A stretch of DNA of 64,000 nucleotides from Bowdeniella nasicola (GTDB taxonomy: Bacteria > Actinomycetota > Actinomycetes > Actinomycetales > Actinomycetaceae), in the NCBI GenBank assembly GCA_030537895.1, contig JAUNVA010000004.1, forward strand, positions 71,113 to 135,112, written 5' to 3'. The notes beneath the pieces were generated by a model, which was not told where the DNA came from, made no database searches, and was given only the letters and a program-made list of their open reading frames with translations. Numbering within the stretch: the first letter of the stretch is position 1; the number at the start of each line of letters is the position of its first letter. A program made the translations under genes and the position numbers. Below, piece by piece: positions 1 to 8,724 of this stretch.

Positions 1-714
1 GTAGTCGGCGAATGCCTGGGCGTCGTCGGACGCGAGAAAGTGACGCTGGACGAGACGGTCAACGGCGGGGCCGCCCGCATCGGGTGCCCCGGTGAGGCAG
101 CGCGTGACGAGGTCCCAGGAGTGTGCGGCCTCGGGCAGCGACGTCGCCTCGGTGTGCAGGGCGACTGTACGTTCCCCGCTCTCGTTAATCAGGACGAGGG
201 CCGGGAGGGAGTCCTCGTCCCACCCGAAATACCCGAACCCCACGGCGTGGCCATCCCCCTGCGACATCACGACGCGCCGGTCGCCGAGGTCGAGGACCGA
301 CAAATCACGGCACACGGCAGTGGCATACATCGGCATCGCACTCATCGGGGCGGGGGTCACGACGACGAGTGCGGAACTCCCGCCGGCCTCGACGCTGCGG
401 GCCGCGCGTTCACTCGCGGTAGTGGACGGCTGAATATCCACGTCCCAGGACGGCGCCCACAAGGACACCCCTAGTTCGGTCGCGATCGCCTGCACGACAT
501 CCTTACCGAGAGGTCCGGCGACGAGCCGGTCGCCGTCGACCTGAGCGATCCGCCCCTGCGAGTCCACGAGCACCCCGACGGTCACGAGGACATCACCGTT
601 GTGCCCCGTGGGCAGGTAGTCGAGCCGCGCCACCAGACGGGCGTGTCTCAGTGCCGCCTCGAGTGCAGCGGGGACGGCGTGGAATACGAGTTCGGTTACG
701 GCCCAGTCAGACAT
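1..714 (-). CDS. Unknown protein, C-terminus cut by window edge
   Basis: An open frame of 238 codons runs from an ATG at 714 to the left edge without a stop, so the protein is partial. The start is preceded by an AAGGAGG ribosome-binding site 5 bases upstream, which is strong support for a real gene. The visible part is acidic, has no membrane segment or signal peptide, and contains no motif I recognise; it opens with MSDWAVTELVF. It lies 89 bases beyond the stop of rlmB on the same strand, so it may be the last gene of the cysS-oxidoreductase-rlmB run. Function not assigned. Confidence 0.75.
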   Translation of the reverse strand, partial: MSDWAVTELVFHAVPAALEAALRHARLVARLDYLPTGHNGDVLVTVGVLVDSQGRIAQVDGDRLVAGPLGKDVVQAIATELGVSLWAPSWDVDIQPSTTASERAARSVEAGGSSALVVVTPAPMSAMPMYATAVCRDLSVLDLGDRRVVMSQGDGHAVGFGYFGWDEDSLPALVLINESGERTVALHTEATSLPEAAHSWDLVTRCLTGAPDAGGPAVDRLVQRHFLASDDAQAFADY

Positions 715-803
715 GACGCCTCCTTCATCCCATTCCATCACGGACGGGCGCGGAACGTCGCGCATCGTGGCCGCAACGCCCCATTGCGCGCGAGGGGGGC
801 GTA

Positions 804-1790
804 CTACTGACCGGCCTGCGACCGGCGACGACGCACGTCATACAGCGCGATCCCCGTCGCTACGGCCGCGTTCAGGGACTCCACAGCGAGCGAGATCGGA
901 ATGGAGACGATCTGGTCACAGGTTTCGGCGACGAGTCTCGAAAGGCCTGAGCCTTCCGATCCGGTGACGAGCACGAGTGGGCCGTCGGCCAGTTCGAAAC
1001 TGGCCGTTGTGTCCGCACTACCACCCGCGAGACCGACGACGAACGCGCCCGCATTCTTCGCGTCTTTAAGGGTGCGTACCAGGTTCGTCACCTGGGCAAT
1101 CGGGATGCGCGCCGCCGCGCCCGCAGATACCTTCCAGACGGCGGCGCTCACACCGGCCGCTCGCCGCTCGGGGATGATGACCCCGTGGGCGCCGAAGGCC
1201 GCAGCACTGCGCAGGACAGCTCCCAGGTTGTGTGGGTCGGTCACCTGGTCGAGGGCGATGAGCAGCGGTGGCTCACCGGATGCCTCGGCGGCGGCGAACA
1301 CCTCGTCGATGGGGGTGTAGCGGTATTCGGGGACCTCGATGGCCACCCCCTGGTGCACCGCCCCGTCACTCACGGCGTCGAGGTCGCGGTTGGTGACCTC
1401 CACGAGCGGTGCCCCGAGGGCCGTGGCCGTCCGTACCACCTTCGAGAGGCGCTCATCCACCCGCGTCCCGGGTGCGAGGAAGACCCGGACCAGCGGAATC
1501 CCCGCGGCGACCGCCTCGTGCACCGGGTTGCGGCCCGCGATCACCTCGTGGCCCTTCGGCACATGCACCGCCGCGGGGGCCCGACGCTTCGGCTTTGCCG
1601 CCTCGCGGCGTTCCTGCGCTGCCTTGCGAGCGGCTGCGGGATGCCCCGTACGGTCCTCGGCCTTCGGCGTGGGTCCGCGACCCCTCAGTTGTTTGCGGCG
1701 CTGCCCGCCGCTGCCTTTGCGCATCCCCTTCTTCGTACCGGGCTTGCGCACGGCACCGCGGCGTTGCGAGTTTCCCTTCATCGCGCTCAT
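804..1790 (-). CDS. rlmB: 23S rRNA (guanosine-2'-O-)-methyltransferase RlmB-type (SpoU/TrmH family)
   Basis: SAM-dependent 2'-O-ribose methyltransferase of the SPOUT class, probably acting on G2251 of 23S rRNA. The 328-residue protein has a basic, disordered N-terminus (1-80, rich in K/R, common in actinobacterial RlmB), a substrate-binding domain (80-165), and the SPOUT knot with motif 1 (DQVTDPHNLGAVLRS, 181-195), motif 2 (VTGSEGSGLS, 275-284) and motif 3 (SIPI..VESLNAAVATGIALYD, 296-318). I chose the ATG at 1790 because it follows an AGAGGA ribosome-binding site and sits 4 bases after the stop of the upstream oxidoreductase; a longer frame exists but overlaps that gene. The position downstream of cysS matches other actinobacteria. 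Confidence 0.93.
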   Translation of the reverse strand: MSAMKGNSQRRGAVRKPGTKKGMRKGSGGQRRKQLRGRGPTPKAEDRTGHPAAARKAAQERREAAKPKRRAPAAVHVPKGHEVIAGRNPVHEAVAAGIPLVRVFLAPGTRVDERLSKVVRTATALGAPLVEVTNRDLDAVSDGAVHQGVAIEVPEYRYTPIDEVFAAAEASGEPPLLIALDQVTDPHNLGAVLRSAAAFGAHGVIIPERRAAGVSAAVWKVSAGAAARIPIAQVTNLVRTLKDAKNAGAFVVGLAGGSADTTASFELADGPLVLVTGSEGSGLSRLVAETCDQIVSIPISLAVESLNAAVATGIALYDVRRRRSQAGQ

Positions 1791-1794
1791 TCCT

Positions 1795-2823
1795 CTACTT
1801 CGCGCCGAGGCGCTCCCGTGCCTCGTCCATGACGGTCGCAATATGGCGGGTATCCCACCAGGGCATGTCGCCCGATTCGGTGAGCCCGGCTGCCACGCAC
1901 CGCGCCACCTCGACGGCCTCGAACCGGTAGGGTGCGCCGACGCGAGCGTCCACCTTTTCGCGAATCATCTCCCCGTCCTTTTCCAGGGCAACCTGAACGG
2001 CACCCGGCGCGTGCATCGTCGTCGGAATGCGCAGCCATCCCTTCGTGCCCGCGATTTCCGCACTGTTCGGCGCGTGTGCGCGCATCGAACAGATCGACGT
2101 CGCGCTCACGCCACGGTGGTCGGTATGGATGATGGCCTCGCGCTCCACGCCGCTATCCGCGAGTGCGCCGTGCACGCCGGTGATCTCCCCATCACCAAGG
2201 AGGAATTGCGCGAAGTTCAGCGGATAGATCCCCAGGTCACGGATGGCGCCACCCGCGAGTTCAGGCTCAATGAGACGCGGCACGTGTTCGAGTGGGAAGC
2301 TGAGTTCGGCCCGCACGGAGACGATCTCTCCGAGGTGACCGCCCTGCACGAGTGCGCGAGCAAGGCGCCAGGGCCCCACGAAGCGCGACCACACCGCCTC
2401 CATCAGGAACACGCCGGCCGTCTTCGCGGCGGCGAGCAGGGCCTCCGTATCCTTCGCATTCGCCGTCGCCGCCTTCTCCACCAGCACGTGTTTACCGGCC
2501 GCAATCGCGCCGAGCGCCGGCGCGATGTGGTGTGAGTGCGGTGTCGCGATGTAGACGGCGTCGACGTCCTCATCCGCGAACAGATCCTGGTAGGAGCCGT
2601 AGGAGCGGGGAGCGTCGTGGGTCGCGGCGAACGCGGCGGCCCGCCCGATAGAGCGAGACGCCACCGCGAACAGTTCCTGGTTCGTGTTGTGCCGCAGCTG
2701 GCTCGCGAACGTTGCGGCGATGGACCCGGGTCCGATCACACCCCACTTCAGGCCGGGCACGACCGTCGGGTCGGGCAGCGCGAAATCGGGCAGGAGTTCG
2801 GCCAAGGTGTCAGGCAGTCGCAT
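1795..2823 (-). CDS. Gfo/Idh/MocA-family NAD(P)-dependent oxidoreductase
   Basis: Dehydrogenase of the glucose-fructose oxidoreductase / inositol dehydrogenase family, 342 residues. A Rossmann nucleotide-binding motif (GVIGPGSIAATFASQL, near 29-44) is followed by the family E-K signature (VLVEKAATAN, near 113-122), where the lysine is the usual catalytic residue, and a C-terminal substrate domain. The substrate cannot be read from sequence; a sugar, polyol or trans-dihydrodiol are all possible. The ATG at 2823 has an AAGGA site. It lies between cysS and rlmB, spaced 29 and 4 bases, so it is co-transcribed with translation-related genes; this placement is not informative about its substrate. 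Confidence 0.85.
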   Translation of the reverse strand: MRLPDTLAELLPDFALPDPTVVPGLKWGVIGPGSIAATFASQLRHNTNQELFAVASRSIGRAAAFAATHDAPRSYGSYQDLFADEDVDAVYIATPHSHHIAPALGAIAAGKHVLVEKAATANAKDTEALLAAAKTAGVFLMEAVWSRFVGPWRLARALVQGGHLGEIVSVRAELSFPLEHVPRLIEPELAGGAIRDLGIYPLNFAQFLLGDGEITGVHGALADSGVEREAIIHTDHRGVSATSICSMRAHAPNSAEIAGTKGWLRIPTTMHAPGAVQVALEKDGEMIREKVDARVGAPYRFEAVEVARCVAAGLTESGDMPWWDTRHIATVMDEARERLGAK

Positions 2824-2852
2824 GAGTGTCCTTACGGTGAGAGGTGGAGGGG

Positions 2853-4295
2853 TTAGAGGTGCCAGCGAGCGCCGGTCGGGGAATCTTCGACGAGGATGCC
2901 GGCGTCGGCCAGTTGGTCACGCAGGTGATCTGCTCGTGCCCAGTCGCGCTCCGCACGCGCCGCGGCGCGCTCGTCTAGCAGGCCATCGACGAGGGTTTCG
3001 AGCGCCCGCTGCGGCGCAGCGTCGCCGGAATCATCCCGCCAGTGGGCGCCGTGCGGGTCCAAACCGAGGACGGCAAGCATGGAGCGTACGAGCAACAGGT
3101 GGCGGGCGACGTCGGCATCAGAGCCGTCGGCGATGGCGGTATTGCCCGCCTTTACGTGTTCCCAGATCACCGCGAGGGCGCCGGCGACATTCAGGTCATC
3201 ATCCATCGCGGCAGCGAAGTCCTCGGGGAGTTCCGTTGCCGGGACGGCGAGGACATCCGCCTCGCTCGGGTTCTGCTCCCCAAGGACTTCGGCCGCGTGG
3301 TCGGCGAAGCGAGTCAGTCGCTCCCAGGCGGCCTGCGCGGAGGTGAGGAGCTCGTCGGACCATTCGATCGTGGAGCGGTGGTGCACGGTACACAGCGCGA
3401 ACCGCAGGGCCGGGGCACTCACCCGCTCGAGGAGTTCGCCCACGACCAGCGAATTGCCGAGCGATTTGCTCATCTTCTCGCCCTTTGTCGTGACCCACGC
3501 ATTGTGCACCCACAGGTTGGCAAAACCCCAGCCCGCGGCGTGCGATTGGGCCTGCTCATTCTCGTGATGGGGGAAGCGCAGATCGATGCCGCCCCCATGG
3601 ATGTCGAACGTCTCACCGAGGTACTTGTGGCTCATCGCAGAGCACTCCAGGTGCCAGCCGGGCCGGCCCCTTCCCCACGGTGCGTCCCACGCAGCCGTCT
3701 CGGGTTCGTCTTCCTTGGCGGCCTTCCACAGCGCGAAGTCGCGAGGGTCGCGTTTGCCGGCCTCCACGTCGTCGTCGATCTGCGAATCATCTTCGGTCGT
3801 GGAGAGCGCACTCAGCCGTTGGCGAGTGAGTGAACCGTAGTCGGGAAGTGAGGTGACGGAGAAGTAGACGTTACCGGCGCCGTCATCGTAGGCGTGCCCC
3901 CGTTCCAGGAGGCGCTCCACCAGCGCGATCTGCTCGGGGATGTGCCCGGTGGCGCGCGGCTCGTAGGTGGGTTCGACCGCGCCAAGTGCGCGGTAGGCGG
4001 CGTCGAACTCGCGCTCAAAACGCTGCGCCCAGGCCCACCACGGCTGTCCTGCCTCGGCGGACTTGGCCAGGATCTTGTCATCGATGTCGGTCACGTTGCG
4101 TACGTAGTGGACCTCGTATCCGCGCCGGCGTAGCCAGCGCACAAGCGCGTCGAAGGACAGCGCCGCACGCAGGTGGCCAATGTGGGGAGAGCCTTGCACA
4201 GTGGCACCACAAAGGTAGATGCGGACGAGTCCCTCACTCACGGGTTGGAGGGGACGCACGGACCTGGTCGCGGAATCATACAGCTGCACACTCAC
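2853..4295 (-). CDS. cysS: Cysteinyl-tRNA synthetase
   Basis: Charges tRNA-Cys with cysteine in the cytoplasm. The 480-residue length is normal for the class I enzyme. The HIGH signature appears as SPHIGHL (near 36-42), the KMSKS loop as GEKMSKSLG (near 272-280), and zinc ligands are expected from the Cys in YLCGATV, the ECSAMSHK segment and the HHENE segment. The first GTG (4295) lies exactly 6 bases after a TAGGCT -10 hexamer, suggesting a leaderless message; the in-frame GTG 6 bases further in, 6 bases after GGAGAG, is an alternative start. It heads a leftward run with the Gfo/Idh gene and rlmB. It is CysS rather than the mycothiol ligase MshC because of length and full anticodon-binding C-terminus. 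Confidence 0.96.
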   Translation of the reverse strand: MSVQLYDSATRSVRPLQPVSEGLVRIYLCGATVQGSPHIGHLRAALSFDALVRWLRRRGYEVHYVRNVTDIDDKILAKSAEAGQPWWAWAQRFEREFDAAYRALGAVEPTYEPRATGHIPEQIALVERLLERGHAYDDGAGNVYFSVTSLPDYGSLTRQRLSALSTTEDDSQIDDDVEAGKRDPRDFALWKAAKEDEPETAAWDAPWGRGRPGWHLECSAMSHKYLGETFDIHGGGIDLRFPHHENEQAQSHAAGWGFANLWVHNAWVTTKGEKMSKSLGNSLVVGELLERVSAPALRFALCTVHHRSTIEWSDELLTSAQAAWERLTRFADHAAEVLGEQNPSEADVLAVPATELPEDFAAAMDDDLNVAGALAVIWEHVKAGNTAIADGSDADVARHLLLVRSMLAVLGLDPHGAHWRDDSGDAAPQRALETLVDGLLDERAAARAERDWARADHLRDQLADAGILVEDSPTGARWHL

Positions 4296-4301
4296 CTCTC
4301 C

Positions 4302-4307
4302 AGCCTA
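4302..4307 (-). promoter_or_regulatory. -10 hexamer TAGGCT of cysS, leaderless spacing
   Basis: TAGGCT on the minus strand followed by 6 bases and the GTG of cysS. This matches the spacing seen at many other starts in the window. Confidence 0.5.
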
Positions 4308-4333
4308 CGGTGCGATCGGCTAACGTGAGGGGC

Positions 4334-5836
4334 GTGAGACACAACACTCCCGACTCCGAGCCCACGCCAGAGCCGGGCCGCCGCGACACCCCGGAGACCT
4401 CACTGACACCTGCACTGCCCCCAGACGATGGCGCGGGCCGCGGAGGCGACGGTGCGGCAGATGCCGGGCTTAAGGCTCACCGCGAGCAGCCCCCGTTGAC
4501 GGGCCCGAGTGGGGAGGGACACCGAATCTTCTCCGTGCCCGTGCTCTCATGGGCGCTGTGGGATTGGGGTTCGGCCGCCTTTAATGCGGTCATCACCACG
4601 TTTGTGTTCTCCGTCTATTTGACGACGGCGCCCGGGTTCCAAGCCGGGCCAGGTCAGGCCAGTCCCGAGACCCTGCTCGGCACCGCGATGACCATCGCGG
4701 GCCTCGCGATTGCCCTGTTTGCGCCCGTAAACGGCCAACGCTCCGACAAGCGTGGCACGCGCGGCACCTGGCTCATGGTCAACACGCTCCTCGTCGTTGC
4801 AGTCGCGGCGAGCCTGTTCTTCATCACGCCGGAACGCGAGATGCTGTGGATCGCACTCGTCTTGCTCGGCGTCGGCAACATCGTCTTTGAGTTCGCCTCC
4901 GTCAATTACAACGCAATCCTCAATGACATTTCCACGCCGAGTAACATCGGCCGGATCTCCGGTTTCGGCTGGGGCATGGGCTATCTCGGCGGGATCGTCC
5001 TACTCCTGTTCGTCTACTACGCCTTCATCTCCCCGGAGGTGGGCCTATTCGGGGTGAGTGACGCGAACGGCCTCGACGTGCGCGTCACCATGCTCGTGTG
5101 CGCCGCGTGGACCCTCATCTTTTCCATCCCCGTGTTCATCACCGCGCTGCGCGCACAGCGCCAGCGGGTCAAGCAGGACGTGGAACGCCGCAGCTACCTC
5201 GAGTCCTACCGTGAGCTCTTCGCCCTCGTGGGTCGCCTGTGGCGGACCTCGCGGCATACCGTCTACTTCCTCATGGCCTCGGCCGTCTTCCGTGACGGGC
5301 TCGCCGGCGTGTTCACCTTCGGAGGCGTGATCGCTGCGAAGGTATTCGGCTTTAGCAGCGGGGATGTGATCGTATTCGCGGTGGCGGCGAACGTCGTGGC
5401 TGGGATCGCCACCATCGCCTCGGGGCGCCTGGACGACATCTTCGGCCCGAAGCGCGTCATCGTGTTTTCCCTGGTCGCGATGATCATTTCGGGTTTCTTG
5501 GTCTTCCTCACCCGCGACGGGTCCGCCACGATGTTCTGGATCTTCGGTCTCACCCTGTGCGTCTTCGTGGGGCCCGCACAATCGGCGTCGCGCACGTTCC
5601 TCGCCCGGATCATTCCGGCCGGCCGTGAGGGTGAGGTCTTCGGGCTGTACGCGACGACGGGACGCGTCGTCTCCTTTATGGCGCCCGCCGCGTTCACTGC
5701 CGCGGTGGCGCTCGCCGAGATCGGTCAGGGCGTCGGCAACGGCACCCCCTACGGGATCCTCGGAATCATCCTGGTGTTGATCATCGGCCTCGGGATGCTC
5801 TTACCGGTTCGGCCCACGCAATCCCGCTATCACTAG
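4334..5836 (+). CDS. MFS transporter of the Atg22/UMF1 type
   Basis: Integral membrane transporter of the major facilitator superfamily, about 500 residues from the GTG at 4334. After a hydrophilic, proline- and acid-rich N-terminus of about 65 residues, the motif SWALWDWGSAAFNAVI opens the first membrane helix; this W-x-D-W-G-x-x-A-F pattern is characteristic of the Atg22-like (UMF1) branch, whose eukaryotic members export amino acids from the vacuole. About 11-12 hydrophobic segments follow. The substrate in bacteria is not established. The start is the first plausible codon in frame after the divergent cysS promoter, with GAGG just upstream; no ATG is available before the transmembrane core. 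Confidence 0.82.
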   Translation: MRHNTPDSEPTPEPGRRDTPETSLTPALPPDDGAGRGGDGAADAGLKAHREQPPLTGPSGEGHRIFSVPVLSWALWDWGSAAFNAVITTFVFSVYLTTAPGFQAGPGQASPETLLGTAMTIAGLAIALFAPVNGQRSDKRGTRGTWLMVNTLLVVAVAASLFFITPEREMLWIALVLLGVGNIVFEFASVNYNAILNDISTPSNIGRISGFGWGMGYLGGIVLLLFVYYAFISPEVGLFGVSDANGLDVRVTMLVCAAWTLIFSIPVFITALRAQRQRVKQDVERRSYLESYRELFALVGRLWRTSRHTVYFLMASAVFRDGLAGVFTFGGVIAAKVFGFSSGDVIVFAVAANVVAGIATIASGRLDDIFGPKRVIVFSLVAMIISGFLVFLTRDGSATMFWIFGLTLCVFVGPAQSASRTFLARIIPAGREGEVFGLYATTGRVVSFMAPAAFTAAVALAEIGQGVGNGTPYGILGIILVLIIGLGMLLPVRPTQSRYH

Positions 5837-5885
5837 GGCTCTCCCGGCGAAACTGCCCCAGGGGCCGCGACGGAAAGGACCCACC

Positions 5886-6272
5886 GTGGCGAAGACGTCA
5901 CCGCCCTGCCCATTCTGCCGGGTCGGGCTCACCACTCCACTGCAACCGAGCCCGGAGACGTGCCTGCTCGGCAAACCCCCGCACCCGAACCTGCCGCTCA
6001 GCCGGGTGGTCGGTCTCGAGCACATTGACTGCTGCGACGGGAACGCGCGCATCGCCGTTCTCGATCTCTCCCCGGTCGGGGCGTGGGGCACCGAGCCCGT
6101 GCGCATCATGGTGGCGCATCGCCTCGACCACGAGCGAGTGCCCTATCGCAGCGCCAACGTCACCATCGAGGCCGAGGACCTCGCTCGGGCGGGTTTCCGC
6201 CTCGAGCCGCGGGAGACCCACGCTGACGGGCGGATCGTCTACGACGTCGTGCGCCTGAACGCCTCACACTAG
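5886..6272 (+). CDS. Small hypothetical protein with CPxC motif
   Basis: A 128-residue protein starting at GTG 5886, preceded by a GGAAAGGA ribosome-binding site and 49 bases downstream of the UMF1 transporter on the same strand. It opens with a CPFC pair (residues 8-11) and has a later Cys-Cys pair (DCCDGN), a pattern that could bind zinc or form a disulfide, but no fold is recognisable. It has no signal peptide or membrane segment. It ends 25 bases before the convergent ispF. Together with the transporter it interrupts the cysS-ispF neighbourhood. An overlapping minus-strand frame is judged to be a shadow because it lacks a ribosome-binding site. Confidence 0.6.
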   Translation: MAKTSPPCPFCRVGLTTPLQPSPETCLLGKPPHPNLPLSRVVGLEHIDCCDGNARIAVLDLSPVGAWGTEPVRIMVAHRLDHERVPYRSANVTIEAEDLARAGFRLEPRETHADGRIVYDVVRLNASH

Positions 6273-6297
6273 CCACCCCGCGGCGCCGCCCGTGCGG

Positions 6298-6795
6298 TCA
6301 GGGGCGCGCCCGGTAGACGAGCGCGGTCGCGACGGCGGCAATCCCCTCGCTCCGGCCGGTGAAGCCCAGGCGATCAGTGGTGGTGGCGCTCACCGTCACG
6401 GGCGCCCCAACGATCTCACTCATCGTCGCGCACGCCTCCGCGGCGCGCGGCGCAAACCGGGGCCGCTGCCCAACGATCTGGACGGCGATATTGCCGACGG
6501 CATAGCCCGCCGCCGTCACGGCGGCGAGGGATTCGCGCAGGAGCAGCTCACCGCTGGCCTCCGCGTAGGCCGGGTCTCCCGTGCCGACGAGCTGACCGAG
6601 GTCCCCTACGCCGGCCGCGGACATCATCGCGTCGCAGGCCGCATGGGCGGCGACGTCCGCGTCGGAATGGCCCTCGAGCCCACGCTCTCCCGGCCAGTGC
6701 AGGCAGGCGAGCCACAGCGGGCGGCCGGGATCGCTCGCGAAGGCGTGGACGTCGGCGGCGATCCCCACGCGCGGGATGCCGAACGACTCATTCAT
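6298..6795 (-). CDS. ispF: 2-C-methyl-D-erythritol 2,4-cyclodiphosphate synthase
   Basis: Fifth step of the MEP isoprenoid pathway: cyclises CDP-methylerythritol 2-phosphate with release of CMP. The 165-residue length is normal. Metal ligands Asp15 and His17 (GIAADVHAF) and His43 (LEGHSDADV) are present, and the [15 protein letters not shown] segment near the C-terminus matches the CMP-binding end of the family. The start overlaps the end of ispD by 4 bases (ATGA), indicating translational coupling with the preceding pathway gene. Confidence 0.95.
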   Translation of the reverse strand: MNESFGIPRVGIAADVHAFASDPGRPLWLACLHWPGERGLEGHSDADVAAHAACDAMMSAAGVGDLGQLVGTGDPAYAEASGELLLRESLAAVTAAGYAVGNIAVQIVGQRPRFAPRAAEACATMSEIVGAPVTVSATTTDRLGFTGRSEGIAAVATALVYRARP

Positions 6796-7529
6796 GGTCT
6801 CACCATCGCTTCAGCCACCTCGAGATCGAAGGGCGTCGTGATCTTCAGGGCGCGCGGATCCCCCGGAACCACCACGACCGGTAGCCCGAGCTCCTCGATG
6901 AGGCCTGCGTCGTCGGTTGCAACATCGCCTCGGCGGGCCGCGAGCGCGTGCGCATCGCGCAGCGCCGCTGCCGAAAACGCCTGGGGGGTTTGAATCGCAC
7001 GCAGGCTCGAGCGCTGAAGCGTAGCCGCGACGACGTCGCGCTCGTCTTCCCTCCGAACGGCTTTGATGGTGTCGGCGACCGCGAGCCCCGGGATCACCGC
7101 CGCGGCACCGGACTGGGCGCCAGCCACCACGCGGATGATCATGTCCGGCGGCGTGAGGGCGCGAGCGGCATCGTGTACAAGCACGATATCGGCGTCGTCG
7201 AGCGCCGCGAGCCCCTGGGCGACGGAGGCCTGGCGGGTCGTGCCGCCGGGGACCACGGTGAGGTCCGGGACGGTTTCGCGTCCCGCGTCGCGGGGCAGAG
7301 CGAGTTGGCAGGCGGCGCGAAACTCAGGCAGGTGGGTGGTGGGCGCCGTCACGACGACGCGGTTGAGCCCGGCTGCAAACACGCCCGCCAGGGCGTGAGC
7401 CAGGAGCGGACGCGCGCCAAGTGCCACGAGGGCCTTCGGCCGGTCCGCCCCCAATCGCAAGCCGGCACCCGCCGCGGTCACGATGACGCCGACGCGCGGC
7501 GTGTCCTGGTGACCCCGGCCGAGGCTCAC
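6792..7529 (-). CDS. ispD: 2-C-methyl-D-erythritol 4-phosphate cytidylyltransferase
   Basis: Transfers CMP from CTP to MEP in the isoprenoid pathway. The 245-residue protein has the nucleotidyltransferase N-terminal loop ([18 protein letters not shown], near 17-34) with the conserved Arg and Lys, the VLVHDAARA metal-binding segment, and the TPQAF motif. The GTG at 7529 is 7 bases after the stop of carD, and the gene overlaps ispF by 4 bases, so carD-ispD-ispF is one operon, the order seen across actinobacteria. The ribosome-binding site is weak, consistent with coupling to carD. Confidence 0.94.
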   Translation of the reverse strand: MSLGRGHQDTPRVGVIVTAAGAGLRLGADRPKALVALGARPLLAHALAGVFAAGLNRVVVTAPTTHLPEFRAACQLALPRDAGRETVPDLTVVPGGTTRQASVAQGLAALDDADIVLVHDAARALTPPDMIIRVVAGAQSGAAAVIPGLAVADTIKAVRREDERDVVAATLQRSSLRAIQTPQAFSAAALRDAHALAARRGDVATDDAGLIEELGLPVVVVPGDPRALKITTPFDLEVAEAMVRP

Positions 7530-7536
7530 GGCACGC

Positions 7537-8079
7537 CTACTTCTTGGTCTTCTTCTTGTTGAGGGTGCCGGCCTTCTCGGCGGCCTTCATGCCCTCGTCG
7601 AGCACGCCATCGACCCGCTCCCGGGCAGCGTCCTCGTCGGTTTCCTCGGCGAGCGCAACCTCGGATTCGAGGATCTGGCGCGCCTTGGAGAGCATGCGTT
7701 TCTCTCCGGCTGACAGCCCACGGTTGGCGTCCCGACGGGAGAGGTCACGCACGACCTCCGCCACCTTGATGACATCACCGGAGGCGATCTTCTCCACGTT
7801 CGCCTTGTATCGGCGCGACCAGTTGGACGGCTCCTCAGTGTGAGGCTCGCGCATCACGTCGAAGACCTCTTCAAGGCCCTTCAAGTCGACGACGTCACGC
7901 ACGCCGACGAGGTCGAGATTCTCTGCTGGCACCTCGATGGTGAGGTCACCCTGCGCAACGGTCATCCTCAGATAGGTTTTTTCTTCGCCGCGAATGACGC
8001 GAGTGTTCACGGCCTCGATCGTTGCGGCCCCGTGGTGGGGGTAGACGACGGTTTCGCCAACCTTGTACGGTACGGTCAC
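7537..8079 (-). CDS. carD: RNA polymerase-binding transcription factor CarD
   Basis: CarD binds the beta subunit of RNA polymerase and the -10 upstream edge, stabilising open complexes, chiefly at rRNA promoters. The 180-residue protein has the Tudor-like polymerase-interacting domain ([19 protein letters not shown], 1-60) and the basic C-terminal helical domain with the DNA-contacting [10 protein letters not shown] segment (near 86-95). It ends in a short lysine-rich tail. The GTG start at 8079 is preceded by GGGAG. It leads the carD-ispD-ispF operon and is divergent from the LpqE-like lipoprotein, as in Mycobacterium. A short GGGGG-TTT-CCCCC hairpin (8143-8155) lies in the divergent region. 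Confidence 0.95.
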   Translation of the reverse strand: MTVPYKVGETVVYPHHGAATIEAVNTRVIRGEEKTYLRMTVAQGDLTIEVPAENLDLVGVRDVVDLKGLEEVFDVMREPHTEEPSNWSRRYKANVEKIASGDVIKVAEVVRDLSRRDANRGLSAGEKRMLSKARQILESEVALAEETDEDAARERVDGVLDEGMKAAEKAGTLNKKKTKK

Positions 8080-8253
8080 GAATATGCTCCCTATAGGTCT
8101 GTGCTCGGCCTATTTTATCATGCTGTTTTTCCGCTGAATCTCGGGGGTTTCCCCCTGATGTTGACGACGCGTCGGCACATCTGTGTCCGGGGTGGGCGCT
8201 GCTCCGGTATCGTGCAGGGTATCGTTGCCCTGCCGTGCCCAAGGGAGTTGCGC

Positions 8254-8724
8254 ATGTCCCGTCCCCGCGTTCGTCTGTTTGCCGCCTCGCTCGGCCTCAT
8301 CGTCGCCGCGAGCGGCCTCGGTGCCTGCACCGCGGCCAGCCCGACGATGACCGCCAAGTCCTACGCTGCCTCCGACGGCGTGCGGATCGAATTCAACACC
8401 GCTCTCTCGGTCGAGAACCTCATGATTCTCACCGCCGGAAGTGCCGCCGATGCCAGCCTGCATGGTGCGCTCGTCAACAACGGCGACGAACCTGCCACCT
8501 TCGCCCTCACCATCGGTGAGGGAAACGAACAACTGCGCTACACGGTCGAGGCCCACTCGGTCGTGAACCTGCCTGCCGACGACGACACGATCGCGGGGTC
8601 CTACACCCCGGGGGCCGTGACTCCGGTGCAGATCGACGCCGAGGGCGCAGGCCTCCGTGAGGCCGCCGTGCCGGTACTCGACGGCACGCTCCCGCCATAT
8701 GACGAACACGTCGAGGGGCACTAG
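8254..8724 (+). CDS. LpqE-like secreted lipoprotein
   Basis: A 156-residue lipoprotein. An N-terminal RPRVR cluster, a hydrophobic stretch and a lipobox ending LGAC (Cys at residue 25) direct export and lipidation. The mature part is a beta-rich domain without Cys or His clusters and without known catalytic residues. Position divergent from carD matches LpqE in Mycobacterium, which is the basis for the name; sequence alone gives only a small exported lipoprotein. The ATG at 8254 follows AAGGGAG by 7 bases. Its last 218 bases are overlapped on the other strand by the run-on end of the response regulator frame. Confidence 0.75.
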   Translation: MSRPRVRLFAASLGLIVAASGLGACTAASPTMTAKSYAASDGVRIEFNTALSVENLMILTAGSAADASLHGALVNNGDEPATFALTIGEGNEQLRYTVEAHSVVNLPADDDTIAGSYTPGAVTPVQIDAEGAGLREAAVPVLDGTLPPYDEHVEGH

